9,828 nt of DNA from JBBDRV01 sp040905285. Its GTDB lineage: Bacteria; Bacteroidota; Rhodothermia; Balneolales; Balneolaceae. A program made the translations under genes and the position numbers. Below the pieces are notes generated by a model, which had not been told where the DNA came from, searched no databases, and was given only the letters and a program-made list of their open reading frames with translations. This document shows positions 1 through 6,793 of the stretch, one piece after another. Numbering within the stretch: the first letter of the stretch is position 1; each line of letters starts with the position of its first letter. Location of the stretch: contig JBBDRV010000059.1 of NCBI GenBank assembly GCA_040905285.1, forward strand, positions 1 to 9,828. The letters run 5' to 3'.

Positions 1-1
1 G

Positions 2-178
2 ATCGTTAGTCCGGTGAAGGACTCCCAGGAGACAAAAACCACGGGATTAACCCGGAATGCGGCTGTCGCCGTGTATCATCCGGCTCACTGGGCGGGGGAG
101 CCCCAGCTGCATGAGATTATCGATGAATTTTCCCACCTGCTCAGAGAGATCTCGAAAACCGTTACCGTCAACAGTTAA
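2..178 (+). CDS. 3' end of an unidentified protein (possibly B3/4 domain)
   Basis: An open frame runs from the left edge to a TAA at 176-178, giving the last 58 residues of a protein whose start lies outside the window. The tail reads like real protein: a strand-like stretch (NAAVAVYHPAHW) followed by an amphipathic helix (LHEIIDEFSHLLREI). The layout resembles the end of stand-alone B3/4-domain proteins (related to the editing region of phenylalanyl-tRNA synthetase beta chain), where a TK.T..T..A segment leads into a final helix. This is a weak recollection-based match and no catalytic motif is visible. The gene converges on the FAD/Fe-S dehydrogenase, and their stop codons overlap. The overlapping frame starting at 57 lacks protein-like features and is treated as a shadow. 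Confidence 0.65.
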   Translation: MVSPVKDSQETKTTGLTRNAAVAVYHPAHWAGEPQLHEIIDEFSHLLREISKTVTVNS

Positions 179-3096
179 CGCTCTTCCTTTACGCCTTGCA
201 GTCTATCCATCGTTTTGTCCAGCATCCCTTCATCCAGCAGTGCCTTGTCCAGAATGACGGCGGGATGAAATGCTTTTCTGCCCGTTCCGTCTGCAATCTG
301 GTGGCGGCACGAGAAGCCAGGCGCACAGATGAGGGTGGACGGGTCCGTATCCCGTGCGGCGGGGAACAGGATCTGCTCCCCTATTTTCATGGAGACGTCG
401 TAGTGCTCATATCCGAAACTGCCGGCCATGCCGCAGCAGCCCGTCTTCATATCGGTCACGCCGAATCCACACTGTTCGAGTACCTGCATCAGCGGCCCGT
501 TTCCGGACAGGGCCTTCGTATGGCAGTGGCCATGCAGCGCAACCCGTGTCCGGCCGGTATAAAACCATCGGCCCTGTTCCGGATGCTTCGCGAAATGACC
601 CGCCAGAAACTCTTCAAACAGCCAGCTGTTTTCCGCCAGCTGCTCCGCCATCTCAAGCTGGCCGTCACTGCAGAGATCAGGATACTCATCCCTGAGCGTC
701 AACAGTTCGGACGGTTCCAGCCCCACGACGGGGATGCCCTGCCGCACGAGCGGGTGCAGCGCCTCCAGATTCCGCGCGCAGATGGTCCGGGCCTTCTCCA
801 GCAGCCCCCTGGAAATCTGGGGACGGCCGGTAACCATGCTGCCGGGAACAAGCACATCATAGCCCAGCCGGTCCAGCACCCGGCAGGCCGAACGTGCGAT
901 CCCGGGTTCATGATAGTTGGTGAACAGGTCCACCAGGAGGGCGACCCGCGGTCGGTTTCCGCGGCGAAACCGATCCCGGTTCTCTTCAAACCAGGCACGG
1001 AATGTCTGTCCGGCAAACAGGGGCAATGTCCGGCGGGCATCCACCCCGATCATTTCCTGCAGGACGTTGCGCACGGCCTGACGCCTGAGGAAAAAATTGG
1101 ACAGCGGTGACAGGGCCGAGGCAAGCGGATAGAATTTTTCCGGTTCACCAAAAAAGCGGCTCAGGAAAGGCACTCCCATCTGTTTGTGCCGGCCGTGGAA
1201 AAATTCCGCCTTCATTTTGGCCATGTCGACATTCGCGGGACATTCGCTTTTGCAGGCCTTGCAACTCAGGCACAGTTCCAGCCCCTCCTTTATTTCGGCG
1301 GATGTGAATGCATCCTGCTGCCTGCTTAAAAATATCTGACGGAACAGGTTCGCCCGTCCCCTCGTAGAGTCTTTTTCCTCCAGGGTGGCGTGGTAAGAGG
1401 GGCACATCGTCCCCCCGCTTTCCGCCCGTTTCCGGCAGGTGCCCGCACCGTTGCACTGCTCCAGGGCATTGCCGAACCCCTTCTCCCTGCGCCAGTTGAA
1501 CAGCGTCTCCGGCTCCACCTTCGGCTGGCCGGGAGAAAACCGCAGGTTGCTGTCGATCGGTTTCGCATTGATGATCTTGCCGGGGTTAAACCGGTGGTCT
1601 TTGTCCCACAACTCTTTGACCTGTTTCAGAAGCGGCATCATTCGGCTGCCCAGAACCTTCTCTATATAGGGCGCACGGGCGCGGCCGTCGCCGTGTTCGC
1701 CGCTCAGGGATCCCCTGTATTTCCGCACCAGAACCGCCACATCCTCAGCCATGGCTTTCATCTTTCCCAGGCCTTCCGTCGTGGTGATATCAATCACCGG
1801 GCGCAGGTGCAGCTCCCCCACGGACGCATGCGCATAGAAGACACAGTTGGTGTCGTATTTCTCAAGAAGCTTACGGAAATCGGCCACATAAGCCGGCAGG
1901 TTGCGAACACGTACAGCCGTATCCTCAACGAAGGTGGGTGTCCGGGAATCCTGGCTGAGCCCCATCAGCAGTCCGAGCCCGGCTTTTCTCAAATCCCACA
2001 CCTGATCCATCCGGATCTCATCCGAAATAACAGGCCAGGTATAGCCCAGCCCCCTGTTTTCCAGCCGGGAGGCCAGGGCATCGGCCTTCTCCCGCAGCTT
2101 CACCGGGTCGTTCCCGTCAAACTGAATGATCAGAATGCACCGCGGGTCCCCTTCAAGGAAAAACCGGTTCTTTTTCTGTTCGATATTCCCCCGGGTGGCC
2201 TGAAGGATGATATCGTCCACCAGTTCAACAGCAGAAGCCTCCAGCTCCACCGCATCCACAGCCGCCTCCATGGCCTCCGTCAGCCCTTTGAACTGCGGAA
2301 TGACCAGGATTCTGTGGGGGTCCAGCGGGACAAGCCTCACCACGGCGGACGCCGTTACAGCAAGCGTTCCCTCGCTGCCGCACAGTAACTCGGCCAGGTT
2401 GAACGGGCGACCGCCCGGCGTGACCGGGTCCATTTCGCACAGCCTGTCCAGTGCGTATCCGGTATTGCGTCGGATAATCTCCGGATGCGGGTAGGACTGA
2501 AAAATTTCCTCCCGGTTCTCTTTCAGCAGGCGGAGCATGCCGCGGTAAATTTCCCCCTCCAGGTTGTCGAGACGGCATTTCGCCTCCAGTTCAGGGCCCG
2601 TCAGTGGTTTGAAAACCGTGGTGGATCCGTCGCTCAATACGGCTTCAATTTCAACGATATGCTCCCGGGTCGTCTTGTGCTTGACCGAAAAGGACCCGCT
2701 GGAATTGTTGCCGATCATTCCGCCGATCATGCTGCGGTTCGTCGTGGACGTGTCGGGGCCAAACTGCAGGCCGTACAGGGCCGCCTGCCGGTTGAGCGTA
2801 TCCCGTATCACCCCCGGCTGGACCCGGGCCTGCCTGTTCTCCGGATCCACCGATAGAATCCCCGTCATATGACGGGACACGTCGATCACCACCCCGCTGC
2901 CGGTGGCCTGGCCGGCCAGACTGGTGCCGGCACTGCGCAGCGTCACAGGGAAACCGCCGTCTTTCGAGGCCTTCACCAGCTCTTGAAGATCCCCTGCAGA
3001 TGCAGGAAAGGCAACCCCGCGCGGCAGCTCCTCATACATGGACGCGTCATTGGCATAAAGATGGCGGGTAAGCGAGTCTGTCAGTATTTCAGGCAT
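175..3096 (-). CDS. FAD-linked oxidase / 4Fe-4S / CCG-domain dehydrogenase (YdiJ-type, D-2-hydroxyacid)
   Basis: This 973-residue protein fuses a GlcD-like flavoprotein to a GlpC-like iron-sulfur part. The FAD-binding PCMH domain occupies about residues 25-260, with RSAGTSLAGQATGSG at 54-68 and GPDTSTTNRSMIGGMIGNNS at 113-132. The FAD-oxidase C-terminal domain covers about 265-515, with HASVGELHLRP at 423-433 and SGEHGDGRA at 465-473. Two 4Fe-4S sites follow: C548, C554 and C565 before proline, then C609, C612, C615 and C619. A CCG-type domain ends the protein, with HGHCH at 855-859 and GCCGMAGSFG at 886-895. The family oxidises a D-2-hydroxyacid to the 2-oxoacid and passes electrons to quinone or another acceptor at the inner face of the membrane. 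The architecture and length fit E. coli YdiJ, for which D-2-hydroxyglutarate dehydrogenase activity has been reported as I recall. The neighbouring lhgO-like gene favours that substrate, but D-lactate is a real alternative because D-lactate dehydrogenases share this architecture. No good Shine-Dalgarno sequence precedes the ATG. The fusion looks intact. Confidence 0.93.
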   Translation of the reverse strand: MPEILTDSLTRHLYANDASMYEELPRGVAFPASAGDLQELVKASKDGGFPVTLRSAGTSLAGQATGSGVVIDVSRHMTGILSVDPENRQARVQPGVIRDTLNRQAALYGLQFGPDTSTTNRSMIGGMIGNNSSGSFSVKHKTTREHIVEIEAVLSDGSTTVFKPLTGPELEAKCRLDNLEGEIYRGMLRLLKENREEIFQSYPHPEIIRRNTGYALDRLCEMDPVTPGGRPFNLAELLCGSEGTLAVTASAVVRLVPLDPHRILVIPQFKGLTEAMEAAVDAVELEASAVELVDDIILQATRGNIEQKKNRFFLEGDPRCILIIQFDGNDPVKLREKADALASRLENRGLGYTWPVISDEIRMDQVWDLRKAGLGLLMGLSQDSRTPTFVEDTAVRVRNLPAYVADFRKLLEKYDTNCVFYAHASVGELHLRPVIDITTTEGLGKMKAMAEDVAVLVRKYRGSLSGEHGDGRARAPYIEKVLGSRMMPLLKQVKELWDKDHRFNPGKIINAKPIDSNLRFSPGQPKVEPETLFNWRREKGFGNALEQCNGAGTCRKRAESGGTMCPSYHATLEEKDSTRGRANLFRQIFLSRQQDAFTSAEIKEGLELCLSCKACKSECPANVDMAKMKAEFFHGRHKQMGVPFLSRFFGEPEKFYPLASALSPLSNFFLRRQAVRNVLQEMIGVDARRTLPLFAGQTFRAWFEENRDRFRRGNRPRVALLVDLFTNYHEPGIARSACRVLDRLGYDVLVPGSMVTGRPQISRGLLEKARTICARNLEALHPLVRQGIPVVGLEPSELLTLRDEYPDLCSDGQLEMAEQLAENSWLFEEFLAGHFAKHPEQGRWFYTGRTRVALHGHCHTKALSGNGPLMQVLEQCGFGVTDMKTGCCGMAGSFGYEHYDVSMKIGEQILFPAARDTDPSTLICAPGFSCRHQIADGTGRKAFHPAVILDKALLDEGMLDKTMDRLQGVKEER

Positions 3097-3208
3097 TTCT
3101 GTGTCCGGTCATTTCATATCCGTGAATCTCTTTCTCGCAGAGTTTTCTATTAGCTACTTATAGACAATCGTACGGAGATAATAAAGTACGGATTATACAG
3201 GATGCCAA
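3097..3208 (-). promoter_or_regulatory. Gap between lhgO and the FAD/Fe-S gene; weak promoter candidate
   Basis: The 112-bp gap is AT-rich compared with its flanks and has no strong terminator hairpin, so read-through from lhgO is possible. On the minus strand, TTGGCA (3208-3203) and TTTATT (3185-3180) are 17 bp apart, a weak sigma-70-like pair. A perfect TATAAT also lies at 3197-3192, but with no properly spaced upstream box. A 7-bp direct repeat GTACGGA occurs at 3170-3176 and 3186-3192 (+ strand reading), spaced 16 bp, and could be an operator half-site pair. All of this is suggestive only. The two genes may form an operon, or the downstream one may have its own promoter. Confidence 0.25.
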
Positions 3209-4399
3209 TTACAGATTCATCTGCCGGAGAATTTCATCCCCGATGGCCAGCGATGCGGTGGCCGCAGGGCTTGGCGCATTAAGTACGTGAATTTCCCGGT
3301 CCTTTCTTTCAAAATGGAAATCGTCCAGAATCTCTCCGCTGGATTTGAGGGCCATGGCCCGTACACCCGCCGGTGACTTCTTCAGGTGTTCAAGTTTGAT
3401 ACCCGGAATCAGCTTCCGCAGTTCTTTCAGAAATGCCTTTTTTGAAAAGGACCGGTAGTACTCATTCAGCCCCATTTTCCAGTGTCCCCTGGCCAGCCTC
3501 CAGAAGCCGGGAAAATTGACTGTGTCAATTGTATCATTCAGGTCAAAAGAAAGTTTGCCGTATCCCTCCCGCTTGAACGAAAAAACGGCATTGGGACCGC
3601 ATTCCACCCCTCCGGTGGCCATTCTTGTAAAATGCACCCCGAGAAAAGGAAAATCGGGATTCGGCAGCGGATAGATCAGGCCGTTGATCCAGCTTTCAAC
3701 CTCGGGTATCAGCCTGAAATACTCCCCGCGGAAAGGGACAATCTGCACCGACGACTGCACCCCGGCGGATTTAGCCACCAGGTCGCTCTGGAGGCCCGTA
3801 CAGTTGATCAGAAAACCGGTTTCGAAACTCAGTTTGCCGGAATGCACCCCGACGGATCCGTTGTTCTGCCGGATCCGTTCGACCGGTGAATTAAAGAGGA
3901 TATCCCCGCCGGCGTCCCGGATCAACTCCGAAAGAACCCTGCAGACTCCCTTGTAGTCGACGATCCCCGCCCCCGGCACATGAAGCGCCTTCACTCCCGC
4001 TGAAAACGGCTCGATCTGCCGGATCTCTTCCGCTCCGATCAGCCGTATCCCCCCGATGCCGTTTTCCAGTCCCCGCCGGTAGATCCTCTCCAGTTCCGGC
4101 AGCTCCCTTTCGGCCACAGCCACAATGATTTTTCCGCACAAATCATATTTGACACCGTGCTCCTGACAGAAATCAATCAGCTGACGGCGGCCTTCCACAC
4201 AGTTTCTGGCCCTATAACTTCCGGGCCTGTAGTAGATCCCGGAATGGATCACCCCGGAATTCCGCCCGCTCTGGTGGGCAGCCATGTGCCCTTCCTTTTC
4301 AAGAACAAGAATGCGGGCTTCCGGATAGGCAAGGGTTAGCTTGTATGCCGCAGACAGGCCTACGATCCCGGCTCCGATAACAGTGAAATCGTAACTCAT
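3209..4399 (-). CDS. lhgO: L-2-hydroxyglutarate dehydrogenase/oxidase (LhgO family)
   Basis: This 396-residue FAD-dependent oxidoreductase of the DAO family most likely oxidises L-2-hydroxyglutarate to 2-oxoglutarate. The N-terminal Rossmann motif GAGIVG is at 9-14, and the acidic end of the second strand (LVLEKE) is at 31-36. Family-typical segments are HQSGRNSGVIHSGIYY (42-57), YPLPNPDFPFLGVHFTR (243-259), the GGVECGPNA stretch (263-271), and the C-terminal FAD-contacting NAPSPAATASLAIG (374-387). The length is close to E. coli LhgO (about 420). In E. coli this enzyme passes electrons to the membrane quinone pool and works in the glutarate/lysine breakdown route with CsiD. No csiD or other glutarate gene is visible here. 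The downstream partner on the same strand, 112 bp away, is a D-2-hydroxyacid dehydrogenase, which suggests paired disposal of both 2-hydroxyglutarate enantiomers. The start is supported by a GGAAGG just upstream and by the Rossmann strand beginning at residue 4. Confidence 0.93.
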   Translation of the reverse strand: MSYDFTVIGAGIVGLSAAYKLTLAYPEARILVLEKEGHMAAHQSGRNSGVIHSGIYYRPGSYRARNCVEGRRQLIDFCQEHGVKYDLCGKIIVAVAERELPELERIYRRGLENGIGGIRLIGAEEIRQIEPFSAGVKALHVPGAGIVDYKGVCRVLSELIRDAGGDILFNSPVERIRQNNGSVGVHSGKLSFETGFLINCTGLQSDLVAKSAGVQSSVQIVPFRGEYFRLIPEVESWINGLIYPLPNPDFPFLGVHFTRMATGGVECGPNAVFSFKREGYGKLSFDLNDTIDTVNFPGFWRLARGHWKMGLNEYYRSFSKKAFLKELRKLIPGIKLEHLKKSPAGVRAMALKSSGEILDDFHFERKDREIHVLNAPSPAATASLAIGDEILRQMNL

Positions 4400-4403
4400 A
4401 AAA

Positions 4404-4409
4404 CCTTCC
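4404..4409 (-). promoter_or_regulatory. Ribosome binding site of lhgO
   Basis: On the minus strand GGAAGG lies four bases (TTTT) before the ATG at 4399. It is the clearest Shine-Dalgarno-like sequence in the window, although the spacer is short. The other internal genes here (FAD/Fe-S dehydrogenase, TlpA-like, ahcY, metalloprotease) lack a comparable one. It fixes the start of lhgO. Confidence 0.5.
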
Positions 4410-4444
4410 GACTGTCCGTTTTCTTCTTATGCATGATTTATGCC

Positions 4445-4474
4445 TTGTTTGCTATCTGCTTGTTTGCTATCTGC
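4445..4474. repeat. Perfect 15-bp tandem direct repeat (2 copies)
   Basis: TTGTTTGCTATCTGC occurs at 4445-4459 and again immediately at 4460-4474 without a mismatch. It lies upstream of lhgO, 45-75 bp before its start codon on the minus strand. The perfect identity points to a recent slippage duplication, or to a maintained two-site binding element for a regulator of lhgO. Confidence 0.9.
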
Positions 4475-4564
4475 AGTGTCCCGGATTGTTGCAGCATTTA
4501 TACAGCCATCTGCCGCCGGCCTGCAAGAGCGGTTACCCATTCCTGATCCGCTAACGGGTCCCTG

Positions 4565-4602
4565 CACCCGTTTCACCGGGTGACCGCCGGCTGCCGGCCG
4601 GC
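4565..4602. repeat. GC-rich palindromes (hairpin plus GCCGGCCGGC)
   Basis: CACCCG (4565-4570) and CGGGTG (4577-4582) form a 6-bp stem with a 6-base loop. Directly after it, GCCGGC (4586-4591) and the perfect palindrome GCCGGCCGGC (4593-4602) follow. No T-run flanks either side, so this does not look like an intrinsic terminator. It may be a repetitive extragenic palindrome or a regulator site between the divergent genes. Confidence 0.5.
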
Positions 4603-4707
4603 TCAATATATGAATTACATCCCTTCCAGTCAGACGCCATACGAGCCTTTCATCTTTGCCGTTAAAGATCACAGGCGGATTGACTCTAAATTCTGCTTTA
4701 ATAATGT

Positions 4708-4715
4708 TATATTTG
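4708..4715 (+). promoter_or_regulatory. Candidate -7 box (TAnnTTTG type) for the TlpA-like gene
   Basis: TATATTTG matches exactly the TAnnTTTG -7 element described for Bacteroidota promoters and would place the transcript start about 20-25 bases before the ATG at 4744. The expected upstream TTG element is not clean: a TTG is present at 4680-4682, but the spacing is a few bases longer than usual. It is a plausible promoter and would support the phylum guess. Confidence 0.4.
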
Positions 4716-4743
4716 TTGTTCTGAAACCAATACCGCACGATTC

Positions 4744-5295
4744 ATGAAATCACCATACCCGTTTATATTTGTATTTGCACTGGCCTTCATGGCCTCCTGC
4801 TCCCAGGAGCAGGATCAAGCCGGACAGCCGGCAGAACAGGCCGGGGACGGGACGGAGAATATCGACCATGCCGCCGTCATTGAAAATGCGACTTTTACCG
4901 ATCTGGACGGGAATGAAGTGACCCTTGCCGACTACCGGGGAAAAGTACTGGTTATCGATTTCTGGGAAACCTGGTGCGGCCCCTGTCTGCAGGTATTTCC
5001 CGCACTGCAGGAACTCCGGACAGAATATCCGGATGATTTCGAAGTGCTTGCGGTAACCCTGGGGATGACCGAGGGGCCGGAAGAAGCCAAAGCCTTCCGG
5101 GATAAGCATGGCTATGATTTCCAGTTTCTCTATGACGAATATGATATTTCAGATCAGTTGGGAATCTACAGTATCCCTTTCAAGGTCTACATCGACCCGG
5201 ATGGAAAGCTGATCCGTCATGAGATCGGATCAAAAGGAAGGCAGGGGGATTACGACAGTGCAAAATCGGCAGTCACAAACCATCTGGCTCGCTGA
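4744..5295 (+). CDS. TlpA/ResA-like thiol-disulfide lipoprotein
   Basis: This 183-residue protein starts with a short lipoprotein signal: a hydrophobic stretch at 5-16, then MASC with the lipidated cysteine at residue 19. A low-complexity Q/A/G/D linker (about 20-42) tethers the globular part. The thioredoxin fold follows: a strand before the active site (KVLVIDFWETWCGPC, CXXC cysteines C78 and C81), and the cis-proline loop YSIPFKVYID (P145). The DG.LI.H.IG stretch near the end is typical of TlpA/ResA/AlkHP-type proteins. It probably acts in the periplasm, anchored to a membrane, as a thiol reductant or in redox maintenance. The active-site segment reads WETWCGPC rather than the usual WATWCGPC. 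No cytochrome c maturation gene is nearby, so the partner is unknown. No Shine-Dalgarno sequence is evident, and the start is fixed by the signal peptide. The gene is probably monocistronic, since 149 bp with candidate regulatory repeats separate it from ahcY. Confidence 0.9.
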   Translation: MKSPYPFIFVFALAFMASCSQEQDQAGQPAEQAGDGTENIDHAAVIENATFTDLDGNEVTLADYRGKVLVIDFWETWCGPCLQVFPALQELRTEYPDDFEVLAVTLGMTEGPEEAKAFRDKHGYDFQFLYDEYDISDQLGIYSIPFKVYIDPDGKLIRHEIGSKGRQGDYDSAKSAVTNHLAR

Positions 5296-5336
5296 CACTG
5301 CCCAGGCGTAATCGTAGCCGTAATCCGCTCCGCGCG

Positions 5337-5365
5337 AGTATATTTCAACGTAAGTATATTTCAAC
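5337..5365 (+). promoter_or_regulatory. Two 13-bp direct repeats upstream of ahcY
   Basis: AGTATATTTCAAC occurs perfectly at 5337-5349 and 5353-5365, a period of 16 bp, about 80-108 bp before the ahcY start. Each copy contains TATATTTC, one base away from the TAnnTTTG -7 box, so they could be duplicated promoter elements. Alternatively they are paired binding sites for a regulator. No matching upstream TTG box is evident. Confidence 0.45.
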
Positions 5366-5444
5366 ACAACAACACACAGAGAACCATACAGAGAAAGCGA
5401 ACCAACACGACGCTATAAACATTAACTGATACTTATATCACAAC
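5362..5444 (+). promoter_or_regulatory. A/C-rich, nearly T-free leader of ahcY
   Basis: Between 5362 and 5413 only one T occurs (5387), and the sequence is almost all A, C and some G. The remaining 31 bases to the ATG are A/T-rich with no Shine-Dalgarno sequence (the ATG follows ATCACAAC). Such an unstructured leader fits translation that does not rely on anti-Shine-Dalgarno pairing, as is common in Bacteroidota. I see no fold resembling the SAH riboswitch that precedes ahcY in some Proteobacteria. Confidence 0.4.
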
Positions 5445-6746
5445 ATGCCACAACAAGTAGAAAAATTGCCTTACAAAGTAAAAGATATTTCACAGGCCCC
5501 TTATGGCCGAAAGGAAATTCGTCTTGCTGAAGCCGAGATGCCGGGACTTATGGCACTCCGGGAAGAATACGGTAAAGACAAGCCATTAAAAGGTGCGCGT
5601 ATCGCGGGATGTCTCCATATGACAGTGCAGACAGCCGTCCTGATTGAAACCCTCCTGGAACTGGGAGCGAAAGTACAATGGTCCTCCTGCAATATCTATT
5701 CCACACAGGATCACGCCGCCGCCGCTATTGCAGCGACCGGATGCCCCGTCTATGCATGGAAGGGACTGAACGAGGAAGAGTACAACTGGTGCATCGAGCA
5801 AACCCTGTTTTTCGAAGACGGCCAGCCGCTCAACATGATTCTGGATGACGGCGGGGACCTGACCAACATGGTCCTTGACAACTATCCGGAACTGGCCGAG
5901 GGAATCCGTGGAATTTCCGAGGAAACCACCACCGGTGTCCTCAGGCTGTATGACCGTGTAAAGAAAGGCACGCTGCCGGTACCGGCCATCAACGTGAATG
6001 ACTCGGTCACCAAATCAAAGTTCGACAACAAATACGGCTGCCGGGAGTCCTGTGTGGACGCTGTCCGCCGGGCCACCGACATTATGCTGGCCGGAAAAGT
6101 AGCCGTCGTTGCAGGATACGGAGACGTCGGCAAGGGATCCGCCGCTTCACTGCGCGGAGCCGGAGCACGTGTTCTGGTTGCCGAAATCGATCCCATCTGC
6201 GCACTTCAGGCAGCCATGGACGGCTATGAAGTGAAGAAAATGAAAGATGCGGTCCGGGAAGCCGACATCGTGGTTACCGCAACCGGCAACAAAGACATCA
6301 TCACCGGCGAGCATTTCAAGCTGATGAAAGACAAGACCATCGTCGGCAACATCGGCCACTTTGACAACGAAATCGATGTCGCCTGGCTCAAAGCCAATTC
6401 CGAAGAAGACAACATCAAACCCCAGGTAGACCTTTACAAAATGAAGGACGGCAAAGAGATCATTCTCCTGTCCCAGGGACGCCTGATGAACCTCGGAAAT
6501 GCGACCGGCCATCCAAGCTTTGTGATGAGCAACAGCTTTACAAACCAGACACTGGCACAAATTGCCCTCTGGAATGAAGAGTTTGAAGTGGATGTCCACG
6601 TCCTTCCGAAAGACCTCGACGAGAAAGTGGCCCGTCTCCACCTTGAGAAAATCGGTGTTGAGATAGATGAGCTTTCCGAAGAGCAGTCGGAATACACCGG
6701 CATTCCCAAAAGCGGGCCGTACAAGCCGGAACACTATAGGTACTGA
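5445..6746 (+). CDS. ahcY: S-adenosylhomocysteine hydrolase (adenosylhomocysteinase)
   Basis: This cytosolic NAD-dependent enzyme reversibly splits S-adenosylhomocysteine into adenosine and homocysteine, removing the product inhibitor of methyltransferases and feeding the methionine cycle. At 433 residues it matches the compact form (human about 432) and lacks the roughly 40-residue insertion of many longer bacterial versions. Visible motifs: LHMTVQTAVLIETL (57-70), SSCNIYSTQDHAAAAIA (80-96), LDDGGDLTN (133-141), SEETTTG (158-164), NDSVTKSKFDNKYGCRES (185-202), the NAD-binding GYGDVGKG (224-231), GNIGHFDNEID (301-311), GHPSFVMSNSFTNQ (355-368), and the family-ending KPEHYRY. Catalytic residues by comparison with the human enzyme are D135, E160, K190, D194 and C199, all present. 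No methionine-cycle gene adjoins it, so it is probably transcribed alone, ending at hairpins in the gap downstream. Confidence 0.98.
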   Translation: MPQQVEKLPYKVKDISQAPYGRKEIRLAEAEMPGLMALREEYGKDKPLKGARIAGCLHMTVQTAVLIETLLELGAKVQWSSCNIYSTQDHAAAAIAATGCPVYAWKGLNEEEYNWCIEQTLFFEDGQPLNMILDDGGDLTNMVLDNYPELAEGIRGISEETTTGVLRLYDRVKKGTLPVPAINVNDSVTKSKFDNKYGCRESCVDAVRRATDIMLAGKVAVVAGYGDVGKGSAASLRGAGARVLVAEIDPICALQAAMDGYEVKKMKDAVREADIVVTATGNKDIITGEHFKLMKDKTIVGNIGHFDNEIDVAWLKANSEEDNIKPQVDLYKMKDGKEIILLSQGRLMNLGNATGHPSFVMSNSFTNQTLAQIALWNEEFEVDVHVLPKDLDEKVARLHLEKIGVEIDELSEEQSEYTGIPKSGPYKPEHYRY

Positions 6747-6793
6747 TTGGTGGCGGTACTGATAGACCCGGAGGTGCAGAATACAGGTTATAG

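Larger units (their letters stand above)
4400..4743. other. Divergent intergenic region between lhgO and the TlpA-like gene
   Basis: These 344 bases separate two divergently transcribed genes and should hold both promoters. From the lhgO side they contain an AT-rich stretch, a 15-bp tandem repeat (4445-4474), a GC-rich palindromic block (about 4508-4604), and an AT-rich stretch with a TATATTTG box before the TlpA-like start. A 103-codon minus-strand frame (4738-4427) spans nearly all of it. Its product has no recognisable motif, its end is made of the repeat (ADSKQADSKQ), and it overlaps the likely promoter, so I do not call it a gene. The 10-mer GCCGGCTGCC at 4586-4595 recurs at 6943-6952 in the other large gap. 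Confidence 0.6.

Noticed and set aside
196..1110. 304-codon plus-strand frame
   Set aside because: It lies entirely antisense to the well-supported FAD/Fe-S dehydrogenase, whose iron-sulfur and CCG motifs are intact. GC-rich genes often produce long antisense frames.
1390..2388. 332-codon plus-strand frame
   Set aside because: It is antisense to the FAD domain region of the dehydrogenase and shows no independent motif.
4427..4738. 103-codon minus-strand frame filling the gap upstream of lhgO
   Set aside because: No motif or protein-like pattern is visible, the C-terminal part encodes the tandem repeat, and it covers the candidate promoter of the TlpA-like gene. It is only 27 bp from lhgO, so a leader gene is not impossible, but nothing supports it.
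5296..5444. SAH riboswitch upstream of ahcY
   Set aside because: The gap is A/C-rich and largely unstructured by eye, with no set of pairing arms like the known SAH element. A covariance-model search would settle it.
6147..6734. 195-codon minus-strand frame
   Set aside because: It lies opposite the highly conserved C-terminal half of ahcY, and its sequence only mirrors that conservation.
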